Below are positions 1-7,506 of a stretch of DNA of 18,752 nucleotides, in pieces. The position numbers and the translations under genes are program-made. The stretch's first letter is position 1. The number at the start of each line of letters is the position of its first letter. Source of the stretch: an uncultured Oceanospirillales bacterium (GTDB lineage: Bacteria; Pseudomonadota; Gammaproteobacteria; Pseudomonadales; Litorivicinaceae); assembly GCA_913061245.1 (NCBI GenBank), contig CAJXTO010000013.1, positions 1 through 18,752 of the forward strand. Reading direction: 5' to 3'. Below the pieces are notes generated by a model. The model was not told the origin of the DNA, made no database searches, and was given only the letters and a program-made list of their open reading frames with translations.

Positions 1-71
1 GTCATCGCCATCGCGATCAACATCAACGCAAAACCAGTATCACCGTGAGTCAGTTCTTTCAGCAATTTCAT
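1..71 (-). CDS. Small membrane protein, N-terminal part only (runs off left edge)
   Basis: An ATG at 71 reading leftwards is preceded by a strong ribosome site (AGGAGG, six bases before the ATG). The 23 visible residues begin MKLLKELTHGDTGFALMLIA, a short polar start followed by the beginning of a hydrophobic segment. This layout fits a small single-span inner-membrane protein, and the pattern resembles the short proteins grouped as DUF3149, but too little is visible to be sure. The gene lies downstream of ackA on the same strand with a 68-bp gap that contains its own possible promoter, so it may be transcribed separately. Its length and C-terminus are unknown. That this is a gene start is well supported; the family is a guess. 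Confidence 0.55.
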   Translation of the reverse strand, partial: MKLLKELTHGDTGFALMLIAMAM

Positions 72-93
72 GAGATTCCTCCTGAGAGGCGTC

Positions 94-123
94 TTTATAC
101 CAAATTTTTAAATAAAAATTCAG
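94..123 (-). promoter_or_regulatory. Possible promoter for the small membrane protein gene
   Basis: On the minus strand a TATAAA -10 (94-99) lies 18 bp from a weak CTGAAT -35 (118-123). The spacer is almost pure A/T and contains the inverted repeat AATTTTTAAATAAAAATT (103-120). The -10 is good and the -35 poor. No convincing GC-rich terminator for ackA was found in 72-139. Confidence 0.35.
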
Positions 124-139
124 TGATTCTGAGACTTTA

Positions 140-1300
140 TCACCCAATCAACCGACTGGCAGCCCGCGCCATATACCCATTTTCATCGGTCTCGATTCGC
201 AAGACACGAATCATTGATTCGTCATCATGAATCAGTGTCTCATTTGCTGCATTACGCTCAGTGCTTAACGAGACAGGAAGCCATCGGGCCAACAGACCAC
301 AGACTTCACGACGCATTCTCACGGAGTGTTCACCAATTCCACCAGTGAATACGATCGTATCGACACCACCCAGTACCGCGTTTAATTGGCCAATCTCACT
401 GTTAATTCGATAAGCGAAATAATCCAATGCAAACTCGGACGCATCGGTCTTCGCTTCCTCTAGCGTTCGGACATCACTCGATTGGCCCGACAATCCTTTC
501 AGGCCAGAATCGTGATAAAGCAAATGCTCCACCTCATCGAGCGTCCACCCACAATGATCCAACAAATGAAGAACCACACCGGGGTCGATGCGCCCAGAAC
601 GAGTCCCCATCGGCAGACCCTCAACTGCAGTAAAGCCCATTGTCGATGCCACTGATCGGCCGCTGTCGACTGCGCAAATCGATGCGCCATTCCCTAAATG
701 GCAAATGATCGCCTTATATGGAGACTGCACTCCATGCGCTGGTAATTGCTCAGTAATATAGCTGTAAGACAAACCATGAAAGCCATATTTGCGAACCCCA
801 AGGTCCCGAACGGATTGCGGTAATGCATACGATGTTTCAAGCACCGATTGACCAACATGAAATGCAGTATCGAAACATGCAACTTGCATCACACCCGGGT
901 AGGCTTCGCCGAATACATCAATACCTGCTAAGTTGACTGGCTGATGTAAGGGCGCAAGATCAACCAAAGTTTCCAGTTCATTGCGAATCGCTTCAGTCAC
1001 AATGACTGGATCTGCAAATGATTCCCCACCGTGAACAACTCGATGGACAATACACTGTGGTTTGGGAAATTGATTTGAAAGGAGATCATGCACCGCGTGC
1101 AACAGAACCATCACGCGATCGTGCTCTGTTTCTGCGATCACTTCAGACCGGTCAATTTGCACTCCATCACACGCTTTCGCCTGCAAATGAATCTGACCGT
1201 CACGGACTGACGCCTGACCTGACTCAATCAGTTCTAACGACCCCGCCTCGTAGACTGAGAATTTAACACTCGACGATCCAGCATTAATAACAAATAACAT
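140..1300 (-). CDS. ackA: Acetate kinase
   Basis: Acetate kinase, 386 residues, near the usual length of about 400. It interconverts acetyl-phosphate + ADP and acetate + ATP in the cytoplasm. Family motifs are present in order: NAGSSSVKF at 6-14 (nucleotide/metal site), HRVVHGGE at 86-93 with Arg87, ACFDTAFH at 141-148 with the catalytic Asp144, GFHGLSYSYI with His175, HLGNGAS at 201-207, MGTRSGRIDP with Arg234 (phosphate binding), and FTGGIGEHS near the C-terminus. The ATG directly abuts the TAG stop of the upstream pta fusion gene (1301-1303), and a GGAAGG ribosome site lies inside the end of that gene, so the two are translationally coupled in a pta-ackA operon. Butyrate or propionate kinase activity cannot be excluded from sequence, but the motifs are those of AckA. 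Confidence 0.95.
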   Translation of the reverse strand: MLFVINAGSSSVKFSVYEAGSLELIESGQASVRDGQIHLQAKACDGVQIDRSEVIAETEHDRVMVLLHAVHDLLSNQFPKPQCIVHRVVHGGESFADPVIVTEAIRNELETLVDLAPLHQPVNLAGIDVFGEAYPGVMQVACFDTAFHVGQSVLETSYALPQSVRDLGVRKYGFHGLSYSYITEQLPAHGVQSPYKAIICHLGNGASICAVDSGRSVASTMGFTAVEGLPMGTRSGRIDPGVVLHLLDHCGWTLDEVEHLLYHDSGLKGLSGQSSDVRTLEEAKTDASEFALDYFAYRINSEIGQLNAVLGGVDTIVFTGGIGEHSVRMRREVCGLLARWLPVSLSTERNAANETLIHDDESMIRVLRIETDENGYMARAASRLIG

Positions 1301-2695
1301 CTACGAATCCTTCCGTTGATGCGCGCGTAAGATGACTGCCAATGCGCAGGATGCAAGTCTTGAAACCGCGTCATCGGCCCGACTTGTCAGAATAATCGGT
1401 AAACGGAGTCCTAATACAATCCCTGAACCCTCACCATGCGCCAAGTACTCAAGCTGCTTTGCGAGCATATTTCCAGACTCCAAATCCGGAGTGACCAGAA
1501 TATCCGCAACCCCCGCAACCGGACTTTCAATGCCTTTGATTTTTGCAGCCGTCTCCGACACCGCATTATCAAAAGCAAGCGGCCCATCGAGTATCGCACC
1601 AGTAATTTGTCCGCGACGCGCCATGGTGCACAAAGCTGCTGCATCAAGTGTTGATGGAATCGCTGGGGTCACCGTCTCAACAGCTGACAAAATCGCGACT
1701 TTTGGCTCTCCAATTTTAAGTGCATGCGCGAGCTCGATAGCATTTTGAATAATGTCTCGCTTGGCATTGAGATCAGGTGAAATATTAATCGCCGCATCAG
1801 TAATCAAAAGGGGTCTTGGATAGGTCGGAACATCAAAAACAAAGACATGGCTTACTCGACGCTCAGTGCGCAACCCCGATGATTTTGAAAGAAGTGCACC
1901 CATCAGTTCATCGGTGTGCAAACTGCCTTTCATCACAGACTCAACCGATTCGAGTTGGCACAACTCAACCGCTCTGGCACAGGCTGCATGAGAGTGCTCA
2001 ACTGCATCGATTTCAACACCGTCAAGATCGTAACCATAGGTCTCCGCGACCTGACGAATTTTAGCTTCTGGGCCAATCAACACCGGCTCGATCAATCCGC
2101 GTGCACGTGCAGCTAATGCACCACCAAGTGACACTTCATCACACGGATGAACGACCGCCACTCGCATTGGTCGATAGGCTTTACAGCGGTTTAACAAATT
2201 ATTGAGCTGCTGACGTTCATTCAAGAAGATATCTGGGAGTTCAACGACCTCAGATTCGACCTTCTCTGTAGGCGCGATTACTTCAGCACACCCTTTAAGT
2301 ACTTGTTCGCCGAGCTGATTCACGACATCACAATCAAACATGACATGTGAATTCGGCTTTTTCTCTCGAACAGTTACCGTCACCGACAGTTCATCACCAA
2401 TCCGGACAGGCTTCACAAAATCGAGGGTCTGATGTGTATAGACAGTACCCGCTCCTGGCAACTCAGTCCCCAAGACCGTTGAAATGAGTGCACCACCCCA
2501 CATCCCATGGGCAACAATGTCGTGAAAGCGACTCGACTTCGCATATTGCGAATCGAGGCTTACTGGATTCACGTCACCAGACATCACAGCAAATAATCGA
2601 ATGTCATCCATGGTGAGACGCTTTCGAATTGATGCTGACATCCCTACGGCGAGCTCATCATACGTGGTGTTGGTTAGGCGGGTGATTGGTGTCAT
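1301..2695 (-). CDS. Fused MaoC-like hydratase / phosphate acetyltransferase
   Basis: A 464-residue two-domain protein. Residues 1-150 form a MaoC/(R)-specific enoyl-CoA hydratase hot-dog domain, with SGDVNPVSLD at 39-48 and the IVAHGMWGGA helix. Residues from about 165 form a phosphate acetyl/butyryltransferase domain, starting at NRCKAYRPMRVAVVHPCDE and ending in GLRLPIILTSRADDAVSRLASCALAV. This matches the known family annotated as bifunctional enoyl-CoA hydratase/phosphate acetyltransferase. The Pta half exchanges acetyl-CoA (or a short acyl-CoA) with the acyl-phosphate used by the AckA encoded immediately downstream. The hydratase catalytic Asp (Asp41) is kept, but the catalytic His expected after NPx is Ser46 (codon AGC at 2558-2560), so hydratase activity is doubtful. 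No good ribosome site precedes the ATG at 2695, but the N-terminus fits family length and Met19 has no better site. A promoter with a possible operator lies just upstream. Confidence 0.9.
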   Translation of the reverse strand: MTPITRLTNTTYDELAVGMSASIRKRLTMDDIRLFAVMSGDVNPVSLDSQYAKSSRFHDIVAHGMWGGALISTVLGTELPGAGTVYTHQTLDFVKPVRIGDELSVTVTVREKKPNSHVMFDCDVVNQLGEQVLKGCAEVIAPTEKVESEVVELPDIFLNERQQLNNLLNRCKAYRPMRVAVVHPCDEVSLGGALAARARGLIEPVLIGPEAKIRQVAETYGYDLDGVEIDAVEHSHAACARAVELCQLESVESVMKGSLHTDELMGALLSKSSGLRTERRVSHVFVFDVPTYPRPLLITDAAINISPDLNAKRDIIQNAIELAHALKIGEPKVAILSAVETVTPAIPSTLDAAALCTMARRGQITGAILDGPLAFDNAVSETAAKIKGIESPVAGVADILVTPDLESGNMLAKQLEYLAHGEGSGIVLGLRLPIILTSRADDAVSRLASCALAVILRAHQRKDS

Positions 2696-2724
2696 ACCGA
2701 ATTACTCAAATAAACTAAGACATA

Positions 2725-2762
2725 TTGCATTGCACAATAGTTTTAAGACAACCGTGTGACAA
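2725..2762 (-). promoter_or_regulatory. Promoter of the pta-ackA operon with a TGCA-type dyad
   Basis: On the minus strand TTGTCA (2757-2762) and TATTGT (2734-2739) are spaced by 17 bp, 5/6 and 4/6 matches to sigma-70 boxes. The predicted start (about 2727) falls in the odd palindrome TGCATTGCA (2726-2734), nested in TATTGCATTGCACAATA. A dyad at this place would suit a repressor. TGCA-N-TGCA dyads recall PhaR-type (polyhydroxyalkanoate regulator) operators, but that link is only a suggestion. The leader would be about 30 nt. Confidence 0.4.
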
Positions 2763-2810
2763 GTCTGAATTCACGCATCAGCACATGATGCACATCAAGA
2801 GGTTGGTGCA

Positions 2811-2843
2811 CGAAAACAAAAAGGCCCGGGTTACCGGGCCTTT
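2811..2843 (-). terminator. Rho-independent terminator after hsp20
   Basis: A 10-bp perfect stem (AAAGGCCCGG at 2820-2829, CCGGGCCTTT at 2834-2843) closes a 4-base loop. Read on the minus strand it is followed by a T-rich run (TTTTTGTTTT, 2811-2820). It starts five bases beyond the hsp20 stop codon and separates hsp20 from the pta-ackA promoter. Confidence 0.9.
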
Positions 2844-2848
2844 CACCA

Positions 2849-3286
2849 TTACGATTTATTTTCGATGAGCTTTCCGGTCTCAATCGAAATTGATCGAGGC
2901 TTCAAAGCCTCTGGCAACTCACGATACAACTCGACGTGCAGCAATCCATGTTCCAAACGCGCGCCTTTGACATAGACGTGGTCTGCTAACTGAAACTTCC
3001 GTTCAAAGCTGCGTGTCGCAATTCCGCGGTGCAGGAACTTGCGCTCTTCTTCGGATTCGGCTTTCTCACCCGAAACGGTCAGTTCGTTTTGCTTCGACTC
3101 AATCGACAATTCATCGTCGGTAAAGCCTGCAACAGCCATCGTAATTTGATATTCATCTTCCCCTGTCACTTCGATGTTATAGGGTGGATAGCCTGCGCTT
3201 TCGAGACGATTTGCGTTCTCAAGCATTCCGGCAAGACGATCAAAGCCAATTGCTGTGCGATATAAAGGTGAAAGGTCTACTGTCAT
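2849..3286 (-). CDS. Small heat shock protein, IbpA-like Hsp20
   Basis: A 145-residue small heat shock protein of the enterobacterial IbpA/IbpB type, an ATP-independent cytoplasmic holdase that keeps aggregating proteins ready for refolding by DnaK/ClpB. The alpha-crystallin domain covers about residues 33-130. It begins at YPPYNIEVTGEDEYQI and includes AVAGFTDDELSIE, the diagnostic FLHRGIATRSFERKFQLAD, and GLLHVELYRELPEALKPR. The C-terminal I-x-I oligomerisation motif is present as ISI. The start at 3286 is set by an AGGAGG site; this site lies in a hairpin fitting a ROSE RNA thermometer (separate entry). It has its own promoter after the RND pump gene and a strong terminator after the stop, so it forms a single-gene unit, probably induced by heat mainly at translation. 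Confidence 0.94.
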   Translation of the reverse strand: MTVDLSPLYRTAIGFDRLAGMLENANRLESAGYPPYNIEVTGEDEYQITMAVAGFTDDELSIESKQNELTVSGEKAESEEERKFLHRGIATRSFERKFQLADHVYVKGARLEHGLLHVELYRELPEALKPRSISIETGKLIENKS

Positions 3287-3287
3287 G

Positions 3288-3334
3288 TGATCCTCCTAAA
3301 GCGATCAAATTGTTGCTCTTCGTAACGACAGAGC
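3288..3334 (-). promoter_or_regulatory. ROSE-like RNA thermometer in the hsp20 leader
   Basis: In the mRNA the segment UGAUCGCUUUAGGAGGAUCA (3288-3307 reversed) folds so that UGAUC pairs with GAUCA. Inside it UCGCU faces AGGA of the Shine-Dalgarno, with the G unpaired and a 5-nt loop. UYGCU opposite AGGA with one extra G is the hallmark of the ROSE element of bacterial ibp-type genes. Just upstream a second hairpin (3315-3334) has GCUCU/AGAGC and UCG/CGA stems with a single bulge and a UUA loop. The gene controlled is an Hsp20, exactly the class ROSE elements regulate. The fold was worked out by hand, not computed. Confidence 0.72.
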
Positions 3335-3372
3335 GGTTAGTTTGTAAGGCCCATTGTGGCGCCTCACTACCT

Positions 3373-3400
3373 ATTGTGTGATCGGTGGAGAATTTTTCAA
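3373..3400 (-). promoter_or_regulatory. Promoter of hsp20
   Basis: TTGAAA (3395-3400) and CACAAT (3373-3378) are spaced by 16 bp on the minus strand. The -35 overlaps the TGA stop of the RND pump gene (3397-3399). With its flank it reads CTTGAAA, the heat-shock sigma-32 -35 box, but no good CCCCAT-type -10 sits at the proper distance, so sigma-70 use with thermometer control seems more likely. The 5' leader would be about 80 nt. Confidence 0.5.
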
Positions 3401-6400
3401 GTGCTCGGATTTAAACGAATCTCTCGTTTTTTACCCGTCAGGAAATAGAGTAGCGGTACAACAAATAATGTTAATACAGAGCTAAACCCGAGACCCCAAA
3501 CAATTGCAGTTGCGACTGGACCCCAGATCAATGATGAACCACCAAGGCCAGCTGCTAAAGAGAACAACCCAGCGATTGTTGTCATGACGGTGATGACGAT
3601 TGGAACGACCCGACGTCTCCCTGCATACAGTGTCGCATGCTTAAGACTCATCCCAGCCATCAGTCGGTCATTGGCAGCACTAATGAGCACAATTGCAGAG
3701 TTCACTGCGATACCTGACAACGCGACAACACCATAAAGTGTATATAGCGAGAGCGGATTACCTGTCACAAATAGACCCAAGACAACACCTGTGAAAGCCA
3801 ACGGCACAGTCACCAAAATTAACAACGGTTGGCCATAACTCTTAAACTGCGTACCAAGAATCAGATACATCACGCCTAGTCCAAAAAGAAATAGAATCCC
3901 AATGGAATCGAGGCTTTCTTGGATATCATCAAGCTCACCAGAGAAGTCTAAATTCACGTTTGGATAGGATGCTTGCAACTGAGACCATGCGTCCATCACA
4001 GCTTGGTTTGCTGTCACGGTATCAGTCACCTCGGAATCAATATCTGCTTCAACCGTAATCGTCCGCCTGAAGTTGTAATGACGAATCGTTCCGAGTGCGG
4101 GCGACCGGTCGGCATCGACTAATTCACTTAAGGAAATCATATCGCCTGTTGCTGTTGGCAGTTGTACTCCTAAAAGCTCTGTTGGGGACGAAAACTGACC
4201 GTCGGCAGCAACAACACGAATATCAACTGTCTCACCTTGATCTTGAACTGACTCAACAATTTCGCCATCAACAAGAATGCGGATATTGCGAGCAATATCG
4301 GCCGGAATCAGCCCCGATCGTGCCACTTGATCGGGATTAAGAGTGAGCTGGAGAGCGAACCGTCCATCCTGTGCGTCATCGGTAATATCTTTAATACCTG
4401 GGGTGTTTTGTAGGATGCCCCTAATTTCATCAGCTGCCGCTCGAAGTTCTCCGAATTCAGAACCACGGACTTTGATTGAAATCGGCTTGGCTGCAGGCGG
4501 CCCGCCTGCAAGCTCAAGAAAGGTCACGCGAGAAGGCCCTGGTACGGCAAGCACTGCCTCACGCATCCCATCAACAATATCGGACACTTCGCGACCATCA
4601 GGCTGTAACCCAACCAAGACCTGGCCACGATGACTGCCTCTTAAAGGCTCTGTTTCCGTGAACTGCTGGCCTGCGTAGGCAACAATTCCTCGCGCCTCGT
4701 TTTCACCTAAGCTCGCACGAACCACCTGTTCAATTTCGACCGTTAAATTGAGCGTTCGCTCGAGCTTTGTTCCAGGCTCTGTCTCAACATTCACGTAAAA
4801 TACGCGGATCGGATCGGATGCAAAAAAGTCTGCTCGTATTTGACCGCTCGCTAACAAACCCACAGCGCCGATTAACGCAAACACTGAAATCGCGAGGGTC
4901 GTAATGGGCCGACGTAAAGCGCGAATCAATAAATGCGTATAGACATGCCGAATACCACGATTCAGACGCGTTCGAAACTGCTGCATCCTGCCGTCATGAT
5001 TGAGCTTCATGCCGGTCCCAAGCACATGACTTGGAAGCATCCAAAATGCCTCGACAAGGCTGATTAATAGAGCAACCGACACCACCAGCGGGATGACCAT
5101 CATGAATTTACCCAGAATCCCGGGTAGAAGCATTAATGGCATGAAAGCAGCAACCGTTGTTAATACCGCGGCAGTGACCGGAGCTGCAGTCTCAGTCAAT
5201 GCATCTAACACAGCCTCGATTCCACTCATTCCACGCTCAATGCGGTAATAAATGGCTTCGACCACAACAACTGCATCATCAACCAACATCCCGAGAGCAA
5301 TCACGACACCGAGCAACACCGTGACATTGAGTGTTTGATCCATGCCCTGAAGGATCCAGAATGTGCCCGCCAGAATAAATGGAATACCGATCGCTGTGAG
5401 CGCGGCGATTTTGAAACCTAAGAATATCCATGCAACAACCAAGACCAGCATGAGGCCAATCAATGCGTTGTTCTGCATGATATTGAGCGCTTTCCGTGTT
5501 GGGATGGTCTGGTCGTCAATCAACACAAGTCGCGTGCCGGTCACGGCCTCAAGTGCATTGCGCGATTCAATATAGTCTTTAACCTCGTCGACCAGTTCGA
5601 GGGTATTTGCCCCTTCTGCTTTCATCACAGCCAGCAAGACAGATGGCTTCCCTTCGTAACGAACAAGCTCTGAGCGCTCTGCCTGCGTTCGAGTGACGCG
5701 GGCAACATCACCAATTCTGACGCTTCCATCGCGGCCGAGAATGGGGAATCGATTGAGATCAAATGCATCTGTCGATTTCCCTTTCAAGCGAACTAACCAA
5801 CTCGATCCGGCAACATCAAGCTCGCCAGCAGCCAAATCTTGAAAGTACGTTTGAACCGTCGTTGCAACATCCGACGGAGATAGTCCGAGCGCAGCGAGTC
5901 GTGTCGCATCAAACTCAATCCGAATCTCAGGATCAGCCATTCCTTGCGTATCAATCCGGTCAATACGCTCTCGGCGCTCCAGTTCTTTTTCAATTAAGAC
6001 CGCCTGCTCGCGAAGGCTATCGTCATCACCAGATCCAACCAGTGCGAGTGTGGCAGCGGGGAAGGCGTTCGATGAGGTGATTTCGATGAATACCGGATCA
6101 GTTGCTTCATCGGGAAATTCACTTTCTGCTGTATTGACCTCACGACGCAAATCACCGAGACGACGCTCGAATACTTGCGTTGAGATGTCTTCGAATCGAA
6201 CCAGTACTGATGCCAATCCTTCTCGCGAATAACTCGAAACAAAATCGAGATCATCAACGCGCTGAATCGCTTCTTCAATTGGGTCTGTGATTCGGCTTTC
6301 GACGTCCAAAGCCGATGACCCAGGCCAAGCAACAGTAATCACAATCCAGTTAAAATTAATCGTCGGATCTTGCTGCCTTGGAAGCGACCAATAGGCCAAC

Positions 6401-6480
6401 ACACCCATCGCCAAAACCAAGATAAATGTGAGATTTGTGAGGACTTTATTGCCGATGAGTAACCGTGCAAATCCGATCAT
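3397..6480 (-). CDS. RND efflux pump inner-membrane subunit (AcrB family)
   Basis: A proton-driven RND permease of 1027 residues, the normal AcrB length. TM1 is at about 13-31 and is followed by the first large periplasmic porter/docking domain. TM2-6 lie at about 338-485 with the proton-relay pair Asp401-Asp402 in GMLVDDAVVVVE (TM4). TM7 is at about 525-545, then the second periplasmic domain, then TM8-12 in the last 170 residues. In TM10 the position of AcrB Lys940 is Asn927 (SGIAVNSAIVLI), the state seen in the VNNAI-type branch of the family. The ATG overlaps the stop of the adaptor gene as ATGA, so the subunits are co-translated. No outer-membrane channel gene is in the window; it presumably borrows a TolC encoded elsewhere. 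The substrate cannot be told from sequence. Confidence 0.93.
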   Translation of the reverse strand: MIGFARLLIGNKVLTNLTFILVLAMGVLAYWSLPRQQDPTINFNWIVITVAWPGSSALDVESRITDPIEEAIQRVDDLDFVSSYSREGLASVLVRFEDISTQVFERRLGDLRREVNTAESEFPDEATDPVFIEITSSNAFPAATLALVGSGDDDSLREQAVLIEKELERRERIDRIDTQGMADPEIRIEFDATRLAALGLSPSDVATTVQTYFQDLAAGELDVAGSSWLVRLKGKSTDAFDLNRFPILGRDGSVRIGDVARVTRTQAERSELVRYEGKPSVLLAVMKAEGANTLELVDEVKDYIESRNALEAVTGTRLVLIDDQTIPTRKALNIMQNNALIGLMLVLVVAWIFLGFKIAALTAIGIPFILAGTFWILQGMDQTLNVTVLLGVVIALGMLVDDAVVVVEAIYYRIERGMSGIEAVLDALTETAAPVTAAVLTTVAAFMPLMLLPGILGKFMMVIPLVVSVALLISLVEAFWMLPSHVLGTGMKLNHDGRMQQFRTRLNRGIRHVYTHLLIRALRRPITTLAISVFALIGAVGLLASGQIRADFFASDPIRVFYVNVETEPGTKLERTLNLTVEIEQVVRASLGENEARGIVAYAGQQFTETEPLRGSHRGQVLVGLQPDGREVSDIVDGMREAVLAVPGPSRVTFLELAGGPPAAKPISIKVRGSEFGELRAAADEIRGILQNTPGIKDITDDAQDGRFALQLTLNPDQVARSGLIPADIARNIRILVDGEIVESVQDQGETVDIRVVAADGQFSSPTELLGVQLPTATGDMISLSELVDADRSPALGTIRHYNFRRTITVEADIDSEVTDTVTANQAVMDAWSQLQASYPNVNLDFSGELDDIQESLDSIGILFLFGLGVMYLILGTQFKSYGQPLLILVTVPLAFTGVVLGLFVTGNPLSLYTLYGVVALSGIAVNSAIVLISAANDRLMAGMSLKHATLYAGRRRVVPIVITVMTTIAGLFSLAAGLGGSSLIWGPVATAIVWGLGFSSVLTLFVVPLLYFLTGKKREIRLNPST

Positions 6481-7475
6481 TTTCGGATCACCAGCGTATC
6501 GCCATGACGCGCCTTAAAGCGCCCTTCTTGGATCAACAGTACAGTTGGCTCGAGATCAGAAACCACCACGGGTTGGCCAAGTGTTGCTGATGGTCTCTCA
6601 ATAAACCGAGCCTCAGTACCGACCGCGACCATCACCCCATATTTCCGATCGCGCTCAACTAAAAAATCAGCTGGCAGTACTCGAGCATCTGAACGCATTG
6701 AAATCACGCCAGGCGATCCAGGGGCCACTGGAGCTTCCGGTGCAAAACGGAGTAAACGCGTTCCTGTGCCCGTATCCACGGCATCACTTTCAACTAAAAG
6801 ACGCGCACTTACATTTTGTCGGCCCGATTCAAATACTACGTCTTGATTCGTATCGACGACGTAATCAAAAGGCACTCGAGCGCGAATATCAACGGCAACA
6901 GACACCACTTCAAGAATTGGCGATCCAACCGACACTCGGGTACCGACTGAGGCAAGCTGTTCGACAATGACTGAATCAAAGGGCGCTTTCACTTCACACT
7001 TTGAAACCTGGAGCTCGGCCTCTTGTAATGCGACACGTTTCGCTTCAACACCAATGCGAGACTGCTGTAATTCAGTTGCCCGAGTATCTTTTAATTCTTC
7101 GCTGGCAATATTGGTCTCTGCCAACTTGGCAATACGTGCTGATTGACGTTCGCTAAACTTCAATTGGACTTGGGCTTGTTTCAAATCTTGAAGAGCAAGA
7201 TCTCGTTGTAATTTGGTATCGCGACAATCAAGTTGAACGAGTGTTGTACCTTGCGTAACACGATCGCCTGGACGCGCGTTGATCGAGACAATTTCAGCGG
7301 ATATTCCTGAAGACAAAAGACTGGTTTCAATAGGCTCAGCGCTTGCCGGAAATTCAGATGTCATCCGTTCTTGAACAGTAGATACAGGAGCAACCGTTAC
7401 AAATACTTCAGCAGACGCAGTCGCTGTCAAAAAAAGACAGGGGCCAGCCACTGCCAAGGTTTTAATCCATTTCAT
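6477..7475 (-). CDS. RND efflux periplasmic adaptor (membrane fusion protein)
   Basis: A 332-residue adaptor joining the RND pump to an outer-membrane channel. Residues 1-22 are a cleavable signal peptide (MKWIKTLAVAGPCLFLTATA, cut before EVF). No lipobox lies at the cut site. A first half-lipoyl segment (about 55-82, SSGISAEIVSINARPGDRV) is followed by a coiled-coil hairpin (about 83-158) rich in Gln, Leu, Lys and Glu. The second half-lipoyl segment is at 159-190 (CEVKAPFDSVI...SVGSPILEV), then a beta-barrel and a membrane-proximal domain. The frame is open 51 codons further upstream, but those overlap the end of pdxH and lack a signal peptide; ATG 7475 has a GAGG site 8 bases before it. The gene follows pdxH by 31 bp and overlaps the pump gene by 4 bp. 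Confidence 0.9.
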   Translation of the reverse strand: MKWIKTLAVAGPCLFLTATASAEVFVTVAPVSTVQERMTSEFPASAEPIETSLLSSGISAEIVSINARPGDRVTQGTTLVQLDCRDTKLQRDLALQDLKQAQVQLKFSERQSARIAKLAETNIASEELKDTRATELQQSRIGVEAKRVALQEAELQVSKCEVKAPFDSVIVEQLASVGTRVSVGSPILEVVSVAVDIRARVPFDYVVDTNQDVVFESGRQNVSARLLVESDAVDTGTGTRLLRFAPEAPVAPGSPGVISMRSDARVLPADFLVERDRKYGVMVAVGTEARFIERPSATLGQPVVVSDLEPTVLLIQEGRFKARHGDTLVIRK

Positions 7476-7506
7476 CGAAGCGCCTCGTTTTCCGCGTTGC
7501 AACATA

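Noticed and set aside
103..120. AT-rich inverted repeat as terminator of ackA
   Set aside because: The stem AATTTTTA/TAAAAATT is all A/T and too weak; it more likely reflects an AT-rich promoter region.
1332..1748. Plus-strand 138-codon open frame inside the pta fusion gene
   Set aside because: It is the antisense of a well conserved Pta domain and shows no protein features of its own.
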